Below the pieces are notes generated by a model, which saw only the letters and a list, made by a program, of their open reading frames with translations, was not told the origin of the DNA and made no database searches. A program made the position numbers and the translations under genes. Below are positions 44,752 to 52,557 of a stretch of 64,000 bases of DNA, in pieces. The stretch's first letter is position 1. The number at the start of each line of letters is the position of its first letter. Source of the DNA: Ruminococcus sp. Phil11 (GTDB lineage Bacteria; Bacillota; Clostridia; Oscillospirales; Ruminococcaceae); contig MSGZ01000007.1 in assembly GCA_001940925.1 (NCBI GenBank), positions 62,001 to 126,000 of the forward strand. The letters are read 5' to 3'.

Positions 44752-44843
44752 TTCAAATCCTCCCTTAAATCAAATGTCTGCGGTTTCTGCATCGGAATAT
44801 GCCCCCCGGCACCTGATTTTTCAGCCCCCCCGGCTGTGCTTCT

Positions 44844-44872
44844 ATTGTAACATATTGCCATTTCTTTGTCAA
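44844..44872 (-). promoter_or_regulatory. Strong sigma-A promoter of the ten-gene xylanase run
   Basis: Minus strand TTGACA, 17 bases, TACAAT. The predicted leader of about 85 bases begins near an AGCCGGGGGGGCTGA tract and has a second CCGGGGGG tract further on. Confidence 0.88.
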
Positions 44873-44891
44873 TTCATTAACTTGAAAATTG

Positions 44892-44930
44892 TAAAAAAAG
44901 CGGACGAAATTGCTGTTTTTCGTCCGCTTC
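44892..44930 (-). terminator. Terminator of the AIM24-family gene
   Basis: AAGCGGACGAAA / TTTCGTCCGCTT stem followed on the minus strand by seven T, right after the stop at 44939. Confidence 0.9.
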
Positions 44931-44938
44931 CCTGATAT

Positions 44939-45613
44939 TCAACCGCGCGGCACTCTTGCAATGATCCTGCCTGCGAAATCGTTAAAGTTCTGTGTCTGGA
45001 GAATGATCCGTCCGGGACCCGTCAGCTTGGTCAGGAACAGACCCTCGCCGCCGAAGAAGATGTTTGCGATGCCCTTGACCGTGGTGATCTCATAATTGAC
45101 GGTCTGCTCAAATGCGACGACGTTGCCGGTGTCCACGAGCATTTCCGCGCCGGCCGCGAGGTCATAGGTGACCATGTCGCCGTCGATCTCAAGGAACGCC
45201 ATGCCGGTGCCGGAAAGCTTCTGCAGAATGAAGCCCTCGCCGCCGAAGAAGCCGGCCGCGAGCTTTTTGGTCAGCGTCACATCGAGCTGCACGCTCTGCT
45301 CGGCGCAAAGGAATGCGCCCTTCTGACAGATGATCGGGGTCGCGCCGACATTGACCGGCACGACACAGCCGGGCACGGTCGCGCCGAACGCGATCTTGAC
45401 GTTATCCGCCTGTGCTGTGTAATTTGCGATAAACAGGGACTCGCCGGCCAGCTTTCTGCCGATGCTCTTGGCGAGGCCGCCGCGCGCATTCGAGGTCATC
45501 TGAATGCCCGGCGTCTGCCAGATCATGCCGCCGGACTGCGAAAACACGGATTCTCCGGTCATGAGCGTCATTTCCACGGCCGGAACGGTCTGTCCGATGA
45601 TTTGATACTGCAT
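44939..45613 (-). CDS. AIM24 / TIGR00266 family protein
   Basis: A 224-residue protein built of repeated beta-hairpins with GGEGF and GGEGLFL turns, recognised as the AIM24 / TIGR00266 family. No signal peptide or membrane helix, so it should be cytoplasmic. Function in bacteria is unclear. It sits inside the xylanase array, in the same direction, but its own flanking terminators (44892-44930 and 45644-45677) separate it transcriptionally, and its sequence has no link to glycan degradation. Confidence 0.9.
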   Translation of the reverse strand: MQYQIIGQTVPAVEMTLMTGESVFSQSGGMIWQTPGIQMTSNARGGLAKSIGRKLAGESLFIANYTAQADNVKIAFGATVPGCVVPVNVGATPIICQKGAFLCAEQSVQLDVTLTKKLAAGFFGGEGFILQKLSGTGMAFLEIDGDMVTYDLAAGAEMLVDTGNVVAFEQTVNYEITTVKGIANIFFGGEGLFLTKLTGPGRIILQTQNFNDFAGRIIARVPRG

Positions 45614-45643
45614 TGATTGTGCCTCCTCTGTTCAGTGATTGTT

Positions 45644-45677
45644 AAAACAGGGTATGACCGAAGCCATACCCTGTTTT
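45644..45677. terminator. Terminator after the GH11-CBM22-GH10 gene
   Basis: Perfect stem AAAACAGGGTATG / CATACCCTGTTTT, about 30 bases after the stop of the gene ending at 45708. Confidence 0.92.
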
Positions 45678-45707
45678 GGATTGTTGCTTTGCAGGATAAT
45701 CAGACGA

Positions 45708-48482
45708 TTACAGATCGCAGAGCTTTGCAATATACTCGAGGATCTTCGTGATATCGTCAATATCCACCTTGCCGCTCTTATCAGCATCTGCATTTGCAAT
45801 ACCCTGATCGGTAACGGTTGCCTTGGAATCGTTGTTCAGGAATCTTGCGAGCAGAACTGCGTCAGAAACGTCAACCTTGTTATCGCAAGTCACGTCGCCG
45901 CGCTTGGAAACAGCGATCGTGCTCGGCTGCGGCTTCGTTGTCTCGACCGGAGCCGGTGCCGGAGTGGTGGTCGTGGTAGTGGTCGTGGTGGTGGTGGTGG
46001 TAACAGTCGTGGTGACAGCCGGCTTCGTGGTTACCGGGAACTTGGTGACAAGACCCTTAACATCGTTCACGACCTGCTTTGCCTGATAGTTCTTGAACAT
46101 CAGCGGGCCGCCTTCAGTACCGCCCTGGCCGCTGCGCCAGCTTCTGGCATCCGTGGTGCCCCACATGGTCAGGCTGGAGATGTGATCAGCGTAGGTCAGT
46201 GCGATGGTGTAGACGTCGATCCACAGCTGCTTTGCCATAGCTTCGCCGCCGCCCTGGTTGTTGGTGATATCGAGCTCGGTGATCTGAACATCGAGGCCGA
46301 GGGATGCGAACTTCTTGACAGCATCTTCGTAAGTGGTCTTATCCGGATACTTTGCATCCAGGTGAGACTGCATGCCGATACCGTCGATCAGGCCTTCAGC
46401 ATCAAGCTTCTTCGCCATGTCGTAGAGGTTGTCGCGCTTTGCCGGAACATACTCGTTATAATCGTTCAGATAGAGCTTGCAGGTTTTCGGTGCATACTTT
46501 CTTGCGGCACGGAAGCCTGCGAAGATATGACCGTCATTGTTTTCGCCGTAGATGTTGGTCCACTGAGAAGTATCGTTGGCGCCGCCGTTCCTGACACGGA
46601 GACCGCCGCCGTCGTTCTTGAAGACCTCGTTCGCGACGTCATAAGCATAGAGCTTGAGCTTCGGATAACGGGACTGGATCTGCTCGAAGGTCTGCTTGAC
46701 GAAGCTGTCGATACGAGCATCAGAAGTGGACTTGTCGCCCTGATACATGCCGTTCGGGGTCTGGCTGTGCCAGATGAACGTATGACCGCGGACGCCGATG
46801 CCGTTCTGCTCAGCGAACTTCAGCTGATTTGCAGCACTGCCGATATCGACATTGACGCTGGAGCCGTTGATGCCCTTGATGATCTGGTCAGGCTTCATCT
46901 CGTTTTCACAGGTGATCGAGTTGAAGTTCTGCTTGATGAAGTTCTGTGCGTTGGAATCGCCGATCTCCATGCCGCTGACGGAGGTACCCATACGGAAGTA
47001 CGGTCCGAAAACGTCCTTCAGGCCCTGGCCGCCCGGGGTAAAGGTGTAGTCGAGGTTCTGGTGCTTCGTCCAGTCGCCGTCGCTGGAGCTCGGACCCGCA
47101 GAAGTACCCGGATCTGTCGTGCTCGTGCCCGGATCAGAGCTGGTGCTGGAGCTGGAGCCGACCTTTGCGCCGGAGAGATCAATGGAAGCTGCCGTGCCGC
47201 CCTTTGCAGAGGAAGCACTGTCGAAGTAGAAGTCATCGGTACCGGACTCGGTCTCGATGTAGAGCAGGAGGTTGGAAGCACCGGACGGGATCTTGTAATC
47301 GCCGCCGATCTTTGCCCACTCGCCCTTGTTGCCGGTCACAGTGCCGATTTTGTCGTACTGTGTGCCGGAGCCGTCATCATACTGCATAGAAAGCTTGAAG
47401 CTCGTGGAGCTCGTAACATTCTGCATGACCGCAGCATAGAAGCTGTAGGTTTCGCCCGGAACGTAGGTGCTGGTGCTCAGCGAGAGGCCTGCACCTTCCC
47501 ACGAATTGGATCTGCCGCTGATCTTCAGGGAGCCGGAGCCCTCTGCGTAGCTGTCCTTATCCGTGGTCAGGCTGACGCTGCCGCCGTTTGCCTGGCGTGC
47601 CGACCAGTCGCCCTTGCCGGAATCGAAGGATTCCTTGAAGAACTTGCCGTCAGATGTTGCCGGCGTCGTGGTAGAGGTGCCGGGATCCGTGGTCGAAGTA
47701 CCAGGAGTCTCGCCCTGAGATCCGTCTCTCTTGTTGCCCTTCAGGTCAACGCCGTTGATGAAGAGGTGGTTCTTGGTGATGGTGCAGTTTGCGGACGAAT
47801 CGCCGCTGCCGCCGCCGTAGCCTTCCATGTTCAGAGCGACTTCGTACAGCGTACCGCTCATATCCATGCCCTTCTTGTCCCACTCGGCGAAGTGCTTGGA
47901 AATGGAGATCGTGCCGGAGCACTTGTTGTCACGGTTCTGGCTCATGCAGCTAGACTGTGCAACGCTCCAGTACTGCGGGAACGTCGCGGTGCCTTCGATG
48001 GACGGTTCGTTGTTGCGCATCGACTTGTACACGTCGTAGCTCTTGTTATTGATGTTGATAGAGCCCTGCTGGCCCTGCCCCCCTGGCGGTCTCCAGGAGC
48101 CCCAGCCTTCGACGATGTAGTACTCGACGAGCGGGTTCTGGGTCCAGCCGTAAACGCACATGTACACGTTTCCGCGCGGATTGATCGTGACTTCATAGTC
48201 CAGCTCGACATCGCCCCATGCCTTGTAGCTCTTCTTCTCAGAGAAACGCTTGCCCATACGGCCGAGGAAGTTGAAGATTCCCGACCAGTTACAGGTGAAG
48301 CAGCCGTCGGTACCCGGGGTCATAGACCACTGGCCGGCGTAGTTCTGGTTCCAAGCCTCGTAATCGTAGCCGTCGTTCGTGGTGCCCCTTTTCTGGTCAT
48401 CGGCTGCGAAAACGGAGAAGGACGGGACAGAAGTCGCGACAAGAACAACCGCACTGACCAATCCAAACAGTTTTCGTTTCAT
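45708..48482 (-). CDS. Bifunctional xylanase GH11 - CBM22 - GH10 - dockerin (array gene K)
   Basis: A 924-residue secreted enzyme: signal peptide (1-26), GH11 (about 35-240), linker, CBM22 (about 278-435), Ser/Thr linker, GH10 (about 480-810), a poly-Thr linker (about 824-840) and dockerin (861-924). All catalytic residues are present: GH11 Glu120 (LVEYYIVEGW) and Glu220 (NMEGYGG); GH10 Glu619 (DVANEVF) and Glu736 (VQITELD), with WHSQ intact. The acid/base context NEV instead of NEP is unusual but keeps Glu. The architecture resembles cellulosomal xylanases of Ruminococcus. It has its own promoter and terminator and is the least degenerate member of the array. Confidence 0.95.
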   Translation of the reverse strand: MKRKLFGLVSAVVLVATSVPSFSVFAADDQKRGTTNDGYDYEAWNQNYAGQWSMTPGTDGCFTCNWSGIFNFLGRMGKRFSEKKSYKAWGDVELDYEVTINPRGNVYMCVYGWTQNPLVEYYIVEGWGSWRPPGGQGQQGSININNKSYDVYKSMRNNEPSIEGTATFPQYWSVAQSSCMSQNRDNKCSGTISISKHFAEWDKKGMDMSGTLYEVALNMEGYGGGSGDSSANCTITKNHLFINGVDLKGNKRDGSQGETPGTSTTDPGTSTTTPATSDGKFFKESFDSGKGDWSARQANGGSVSLTTDKDSYAEGSGSLKISGRSNSWEGAGLSLSTSTYVPGETYSFYAAVMQNVTSSTSFKLSMQYDDGSGTQYDKIGTVTGNKGEWAKIGGDYKIPSGASNLLLYIETESGTDDFYFDSASSAKGGTAASIDLSGAKVGSSSSTSSDPGTSTTDPGTSAGPSSSDGDWTKHQNLDYTFTPGGQGLKDVFGPYFRMGTSVSGMEIGDSNAQNFIKQNFNSITCENEMKPDQIIKGINGSSVNVDIGSAANQLKFAEQNGIGVRGHTFIWHSQTPNGMYQGDKSTSDARIDSFVKQTFEQIQSRYPKLKLYAYDVANEVFKNDGGGLRVRNGGANDTSQWTNIYGENNDGHIFAGFRAARKYAPKTCKLYLNDYNEYVPAKRDNLYDMAKKLDAEGLIDGIGMQSHLDAKYPDKTTYEDAVKKFASLGLDVQITELDITNNQGGGEAMAKQLWIDVYTIALTYADHISSLTMWGTTDARSWRSGQGGTEGGPLMFKNYQAKQVVNDVKGLVTKFPVTTKPAVTTTVTTTTTTTTTTTTTPAPAPVETTKPQPSTIAVSKRGDVTCDNKVDVSDAVLLARFLNNDSKATVTDQGIANADADKSGKVDIDDITKILEYIAKLCDL

Positions 48483-48563
48483 TCTTAGCCCTCCCTAAAA
48501 ATTATTGATTTGGATTTTTCTGTCTTCCGGAGTGCACAGTCCCCCTATACACGTCCGGTTGTA

Positions 48564-48592
48564 AATTTAGTTTAGCACAAATTCTTTTGCAA
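48564..48592 (-). promoter_or_regulatory. Probable promoter of array gene K
   Basis: Minus strand TTGCAA, 17 bases, TAAATT. The leader carries an ATAGGGGGACTG tract and GGGAGGG before the ATG. The region 48607-48905 to the other side is AT-rich with no gene seen. Confidence 0.6.
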
Positions 48593-48910
48593 GTCTAGCG
48601 CATTTTTTGCTGATTTCGGTAAAAACTCCCCAAACATTGCGATTTTATATATATTTGTGCAATACGCACAATGCATTTTATTATAAATATAGTTTTATTG
48701 CCTGTCCGCTCAAAAAACAGCATGATTCAGCCATATTATACGCGGTGGAACCGGACTATCACCGTTCTGTCTCATGCAATTTTTGCGGTATACGCACAAA
48801 CCGTTCCGCAAAAATTGGGGAGTTGTCTGCTCATTTTAGTGGAATCTGTGCGGACATGCACAATACAACTCCGGCGTGTGCAAATTCCTGCGCACAACTC
48901 CGGAACGCTC

Positions 48911-48939
48911 TTGACAGATCCCGATTTCTCTGCTACAAT
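48911..48939 (+). promoter_or_regulatory. Sigma-A promoter
   Basis: TTGACA, 17 bases, TACAAT (48934-48939), about 64 bases before the start at 49003. Confidence 0.85.
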
Positions 48940-49002
48940 ATAGATAGAACAAATGTTCTTTTCTATGAAATCCAGCATCAGAAACGACAGGAGGAATGCC
49001 GA

Positions 49003-49269
49003 ATGCAAACAGTTCAGAACCGTCCGTGGGTGCGCAGTGCACCGTATACGCAAATGCTGCGGCATTACGAGCGCGCCGTTCTGCGGGTGCAGCGCAGGCG
49101 CGAGGAGCTCAAGGCCGAGCTGCAGTCGCTGCACAAGGCAGGCACGGCCGAATCCGCAAACCGGCAGCGTGCACTGGAAAAGCGCATTGAGCTGCTCTAC
49201 GAGGAATACATCGACCTGATCGACGCGATCCGCGAGATCCGGATCTACGCAGCAAAGGAGGTGCACTGA
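49003..49269 (+). CDS. Small coiled-coil protein
   Basis: An 88-residue, highly charged helical protein (YERAVLRVQRRREELKAELQ and following heptads), with no membrane segment or catalytic motif. AGGAGG sits 7 bases before the ATG at 49003. A longer in-frame extension would cover the promoter and is rejected. It directly precedes, and overlaps the RBS of, the sigma-region-4-like gene, so the two probably act together, but no family is recognised. Confidence 0.7.
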   Translation: MQTVQNRPWVRSAPYTQMLRHYERAVLRVQRRREELKAELQSLHKAGTAESANRQRALEKRIELLYEEYIDLIDAIREIRIYAAKEVH

Positions 49270-49334
49270 TCGCCCGCGCGCTGCGCCGGACACGGCGCGT
49301 CACGGCAGATTCGCTTGCATTCGATCCGGATATC

Positions 49335-49607
49335 GTGCGCCGGCTTGCGCGCAGCACGGACGAGGCACTCTTTGCCGAATGCAAACAGGAAAAGCGTCAG
49401 CTCCTGCTGCGGCTTGTGCGGCAGGCATGGGACACCGAGCTGACCGACTGCCAGCGCAGCTATCTGCTGTGCTACTATCAGGATGCGATGACCATGCGGC
49501 AGATCGCGGAAAGCTTCGGCGTCACTGTCCCGACTGTCTCGCGAACACTGAAGCGTGCGCGGGCGCGTCTGCGGAAAGTTCTGCAATATTATCTCAGAAA
49601 TGCTTGA
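49335..49607 (+). CDS. Sigma-70 region 4-like helix-turn-helix protein
   Basis: A 90-residue minimum frame. LTDCQRSYLLCYYQDAMTMRQIAESFGVTVPTVSRTLKRARARL is the region-4 helix-turn-helix of sigma factors or YlxM/positive-control-like proteins (key positions about 36-80). No region 2 is present. The GTG at 49335 has no good RBS. The frame is open back to the preceding stop, where AAAGGAGG (49254-49261) stands 7 bases before an ATC at 49269, or 4 bases before CTG at 49266. A non-canonical start there would add 22 or 23 residues. Confidence 0.75.
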   Translation: MRRLARSTDEALFAECKQEKRQLLLRLVRQAWDTELTDCQRSYLLCYYQDAMTMRQIAESFGVTVPTVSRTLKRARARLRKVLQYYLRNA

Positions 49608-49632
49608 CAACGCCATATGAATATATTATAAT
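49604..49632 (+). promoter_or_regulatory. Perfect consensus sigma-A promoter
   Basis: TTGACA (49604-49609), 17 bases, TATAAT (49627-49632). The -35 box overlaps the stop codon of the sigma-like gene. It drives the coiled-coil gene at 49688. Confidence 0.9.
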
Positions 49633-49687
49633 AGTATCAGACCGGACAGCGGATGCTGCCGGAATACCGGTGCAGGGGGTGCATCGC

Positions 49688-50137
49688 ATGGACGATCTGA
49701 TCCGACGAATCGAAGAACTCGAATCACAGACTGAGGAACTCGAAGAACAGAACGGACGCCTGACCGCGCAGCTTCTGCGGACAGCGGAATCCATGAAAAA
49801 GCTCGCAGATTCTGTCACAGCCATGCACGAAACACAGCAGGATATGCGTGCAGAGCTGCAGGATATGCAGAGCAGCATGCGGGTCATGCAGCGGCATCTC
49901 GACGCGCTCGCCGAGCGTGCAGACGCACTGGACGACTCCGCCGATCATCAGGAGGATGCGATCGCAAAGCTGACTGAGGAGACCTCTGTGCTCTCCCGCG
50001 ATATGGACAATCTTTATGAGGATATGAATGCGCTCTCCGCCGAGACGCGGAACCGTGCGCGCAAGCTGAAAGAGGAGGTACAGCGTTACTTCTTTGAGGC
50101 GGACGAGGCGCAGTTTGAGGAAGAATACGAAGAATGA
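49688..50137 (+). CDS. Long coiled-coil protein, unknown function
   Basis: A 149-residue protein predicted to be one continuous coiled coil (IRRIEELESQTEELEEQNGR through LYEDMNALSAETRNRARKLKEE), ending in an acidic tail. No domain family, signal or membrane segment. The ATG is 8 bases after GCAGGGGGT. A very strong promoter precedes it and a terminator follows, suggesting high independent expression. Confidence 0.78.
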   Translation: MDDLIRRIEELESQTEELEEQNGRLTAQLLRTAESMKKLADSVTAMHETQQDMRAELQDMQSSMRVMQRHLDALAERADALDDSADHQEDAIAKLTEETSVLSRDMDNLYEDMNALSAETRNRARKLKEEVQRYFFEADEAQFEEEYEE

Positions 50138-50138
50138 C

Positions 50139-50175
50139 AAAAGCAGCATCTCCCGGGCGGAGGTGCTGCTTTCTT
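50139..50175 (+). terminator. Rho-independent terminator
   Basis: AAAGCAGCA / TGCTGCTTT stem with TCTTTT, immediately after the stop at 50137. Confidence 0.85.
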
Positions 50176-50217
50176 TTGTACGCGAATAAAGTGCTGCCGC
50201 CCTTTGGAAACCTGTTC

Positions 50218-50595
50218 GTGCAGAATGCTGACGGCTGACTTCCGTCAGCCTGACGCTTTTGCGCGCTGCGGATCGCTTTGCGCTTTGCAGCAAAAGGGCT
50301 CCCGCCCTTTTGAAACCTGAACACCCGCTTCACTCGTCGCGACGGTGTCGCTCCTACGTTCAGCGGGTGCTGCGGATTGCTCTGCAATCCGCTTGGGGGA
50401 GCCCTCTATCGCAGGGCTCCCCCCTCTCCAAAACGCTCCCCCGGAGCGCTTTGTTCGATTCCCCCTTTCGGAGCTCCTGACGATAGGGGAGTTTCGCGCT
50501 CTGCGGAGCGCGACGAGGGCTCCGCCCTCGACCCGCGAGCTTTTGAAGAAAGCCTACGTCAGCAAGCTGACGTATCAAAACTTTTGTGAGGCTGC
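50218..50595. repeat. Island of short GC palindromes (copy 2)
   Basis: Gene-free stretch between convergent genes, holding many hairpins: GCTGACGG/CCGTCAGC, AAAAGGGC/GCCCTTTT, GCGGATTG/CAATCCGC, GGGGGAGCCC/GGGCTCCCCC, GCGCTCC/GGAGCGC and GAGGGCTCCGCCCTC. Blocks such as the run GGGTCGAGGGCGGAGCCCTC (here on the minus strand) match the first island at 21826-22150. Confidence 0.8.
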
Positions 50596-50633
50596 AAACC
50601 GGCGGCGCAGTGCCCGACCGGATAAAAAAGGGT

Positions 50634-50730
50634 GCCGACTTTTATGTCAGCACCCTCTTACTATACATAATGGGGTCTGGGGGTACGCCCCCAGCGGGGT
50701 TTGGGGCGGAGCCCCATTTCGGATACATCG
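50634..50730 (-). repeat. 3'-end hairpin element, copy 3
   Basis: Minus-strand copy of the element at 28710 and 55092, starting just past the stop of metY. The second stem reads GCTGGGGGCGTACCCCCAG instead of GCTGGGGACTAGTCCCCAG, and the terminator stem AGGGTGC/GCACCCT replaces AGGACGC/GCGTCCT, so both arms change together. Confidence 0.88.
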
Positions 50731-50745
50731 CGAAGCGATACCTTA

Positions 50746-52011
50746 TCACTTCACAGCGTCGAAGGCCTGCGCGATGTCGGCGATGATGTCATCGACATTT
50801 TCCAGTCCGACCGACAGACGGATCATGCCCGCATTGATGCCCGCCGCGACCAGCTGCTCGTCGGTCAGCTGACGGTGCGTCTCCGATGCCGGATGAAGCA
50901 CGCAGGTACGGATATCCGCAACATGCACGACATTGGATGCCAGCTTCAGCGAATCCATCCAGTTCATCGCGGTCGTTCTGCCGCCCTTGATGACAAACGA
51001 GATCACGCCGCTGCAGCCGTCCTTCAGATAGGTCTTTGCGCGCTCATGATACGGGTCGTTTGCAAGTCCCGGATAGCTGACAGACTCGACCTCCGGACGG
51101 GTCAGCAGGAACTCCGCGACCTTCTGCGCATTGATGCAGTACTGCTTCATGCGGATCGCGAGCGTTTCCAGACCGAGGTTCAGATAAAATGCGTTCGTTG
51201 CGCTCGGATAGCATCCGAAATCGCGCATCAGCTGCATTCTGCACTTGATGATATATGCCATGTTGCCGAACTCGCGGACATAGCAGACACCGTGATAGCT
51301 CTCGTCCGGTTCGGTGAACTCCGGGAATTTGCCGTTGTCCCACGGGAAGGTGCCGCAGTCCACGATGACGCCGCCGCCCTGTACCGCATGGCCGTCCATG
51401 TACTTCGTGGTGGAGTGGATGACGACATCCGCGCCGAACTCCTTGGGGCGGCAGAGGATCGGGGTCGGGAAGGTGTTGTCCACGATCAGCGGCAGGCCGT
51501 TGTCATGGGCAAAATCCGCAAATTTCTTGATATCGAGCACGGAAAGTGCCGGATTTGCCAGCGTTTCACCGAACACGCAGCGGGTGTTCGGCTTGATCGC
51601 CTTCTGAAGCTCCTCTCTGGAAGCCTCCTGATCAACGAAAATGCACTCAATACCGAAGCGCTTGAGCGTGACGGCGAACAGATTGACCGTTCCGCCGTAG
51701 ATCGTGCCGGTGGAAATGAAGCTGTCGCCGGCATTGCAGACATTCAGGATCGAAAGCAGGCTTGCTGCCTGACCGCTGGTCGTGCACATGGCCGCGACGC
51801 CGCCCTCCAGTGCCGCAATTTTCTTCTCGACCGCATCCACGGTCGGGTTTGCGAAGCGGGAGTAAATCGGCTCGGTCGGCATGTCAAACAGTGCCGCGAT
51901 ATGCGCGGTGGAATCAAAGGTATAGGTCGTGCTCTGGACGATCGGCACGACGCGCGGATCTCCGTTGCCGGGCGTATAGCCGGCGTGCAGGCATTGTGTT
52001 TCAATTTTCAT
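50746..52011 (-). CDS. metY: O-acetylhomoserine sulfhydrylase
   Basis: A 421-residue Cys/Met-metabolism PLP enzyme. The internal aldimine lysine is in VIHSTTKYMDGH, and SIGSATNAFYLNLGLETLAIR-like features (SATNAFYLNLGLETLAIRM) are characteristic of O-acetylhomoserine aminocarboxypropyltransferase. It converts O-acetylhomoserine and sulfide to homocysteine in methionine synthesis. The length and the KIETQCLHAGY N-terminus match the family. GGAGG lies 9 bases before the ATG. It has a consensus promoter and is followed by element copy 3. Confidence 0.94.
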   Translation of the reverse strand: MKIETQCLHAGYTPGNGDPRVVPIVQSTTYTFDSTAHIAALFDMPTEPIYSRFANPTVDAVEKKIAALEGGVAAMCTTSGQAASLLSILNVCNAGDSFISTGTIYGGTVNLFAVTLKRFGIECIFVDQEASREELQKAIKPNTRCVFGETLANPALSVLDIKKFADFAHDNGLPLIVDNTFPTPILCRPKEFGADVVIHSTTKYMDGHAVQGGGVIVDCGTFPWDNGKFPEFTEPDESYHGVCYVREFGNMAYIIKCRMQLMRDFGCYPSATNAFYLNLGLETLAIRMKQYCINAQKVAEFLLTRPEVESVSYPGLANDPYHERAKTYLKDGCSGVISFVIKGGRTTAMNWMDSLKLASNVVHVADIRTCVLHPASETHRQLTDEQLVAAGINAGMIRLSVGLENVDDIIADIAQAFDAVK

Positions 52012-52067
52012 GACTGCATTCCTCCTGTGTAAACGGGTGATTTCTGCATCTGAAAGCAGATACCTTT

Positions 52068-52096
52068 ATTATAGAATAATTTTGCAATTCTGTCAA
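52068..52096 (-). promoter_or_regulatory. Perfect consensus promoter of metY
   Basis: Minus strand TTGACA, 17 bases, TATAAT. No SAM riboswitch is recognisable in the short leader; only a small CTGCTTTCAGATGCAG-type hairpin is seen. Confidence 0.88.
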
Positions 52097-52207
52097 GATG
52101 TGCACATAAAAACCTTCGGCTGAAAAATAGCGTAATATTTCAGCTTCATTATACGATATGTTTATATTATCAGATTTAGCATAATTTTTTGCAGGGCAGA
52201 AATAAAG

Positions 52208-52234
52208 CTATGTGACGGGGTGTCACATAGCTGC
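52208..52234. repeat. Perfect inverted repeat upstream of the CE12 gene
   Basis: AGCTATGTGAC-N5-GTCACATAGCT, an 11-bp perfect stem in the gene-free region 52100-52467. Downstream are a GGGGGGATTGGGGG tract (52262-52275) and a second stem CGAGG/CCTCG (about 52286-52303). No gene is seen in this stretch. Confidence 0.65.
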
Positions 52235-52467
52235 AAGGAGAAGTAAAATCAACAAAACATAGGGGGGATTGGGGGATTTGAAACGAGGCTTGTAAACCTC
52301 GTATTCAAGTATAACCTATAAACTTAAACCTGTGCTGAATACAATATGAACATTTTGTGAATATACGGAAAGAAATCTGTGAACGGCCGTCATAGTATAC
52401 ATCAATTTTCAAAATTGTACAATTGTATTTTTTTCGTGTAATTTCTTATCATCCTTATCCGGACTGC

Positions 52468-52497
52468 TTGACAGTCTTTCTTTTAATATGGTATGAT
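52468..52497 (+). promoter_or_regulatory. Sigma-A promoter of the CE12 gene
   Basis: TTGACA (52468-52473), 18 bases, TATGAT (52492-52497), about 55 bases before the ATG at 52558. Confidence 0.8.
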
Positions 52498-52557
52498 AGC
52501 AGTATGGGATATGATATGCTGGCATATCATGCGAAAGAAAGAAACGGGGGTTCCATT

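Noticed and set aside
45639..48488. A 949-codon open frame antisense to gene K
   Set aside because: It mirrors K on the opposite strand, starts in a terminator region and encodes low-similarity Arg/Ala/Val-rich sequence. Long antisense frames are expected in G+C-rich genes with strong codon bias.
48607..49002. Extended N-terminus for the small coiled-coil gene
   Set aside because: The extension would cross the consensus promoter at 48911-48939, and the RBS lies just before 49003.
52012..52067. SAM or T-box riboswitch in the metY leader
   Set aside because: The leader is only about 55 bases long with one small hairpin; the conserved cores of these riboswitches are not present.
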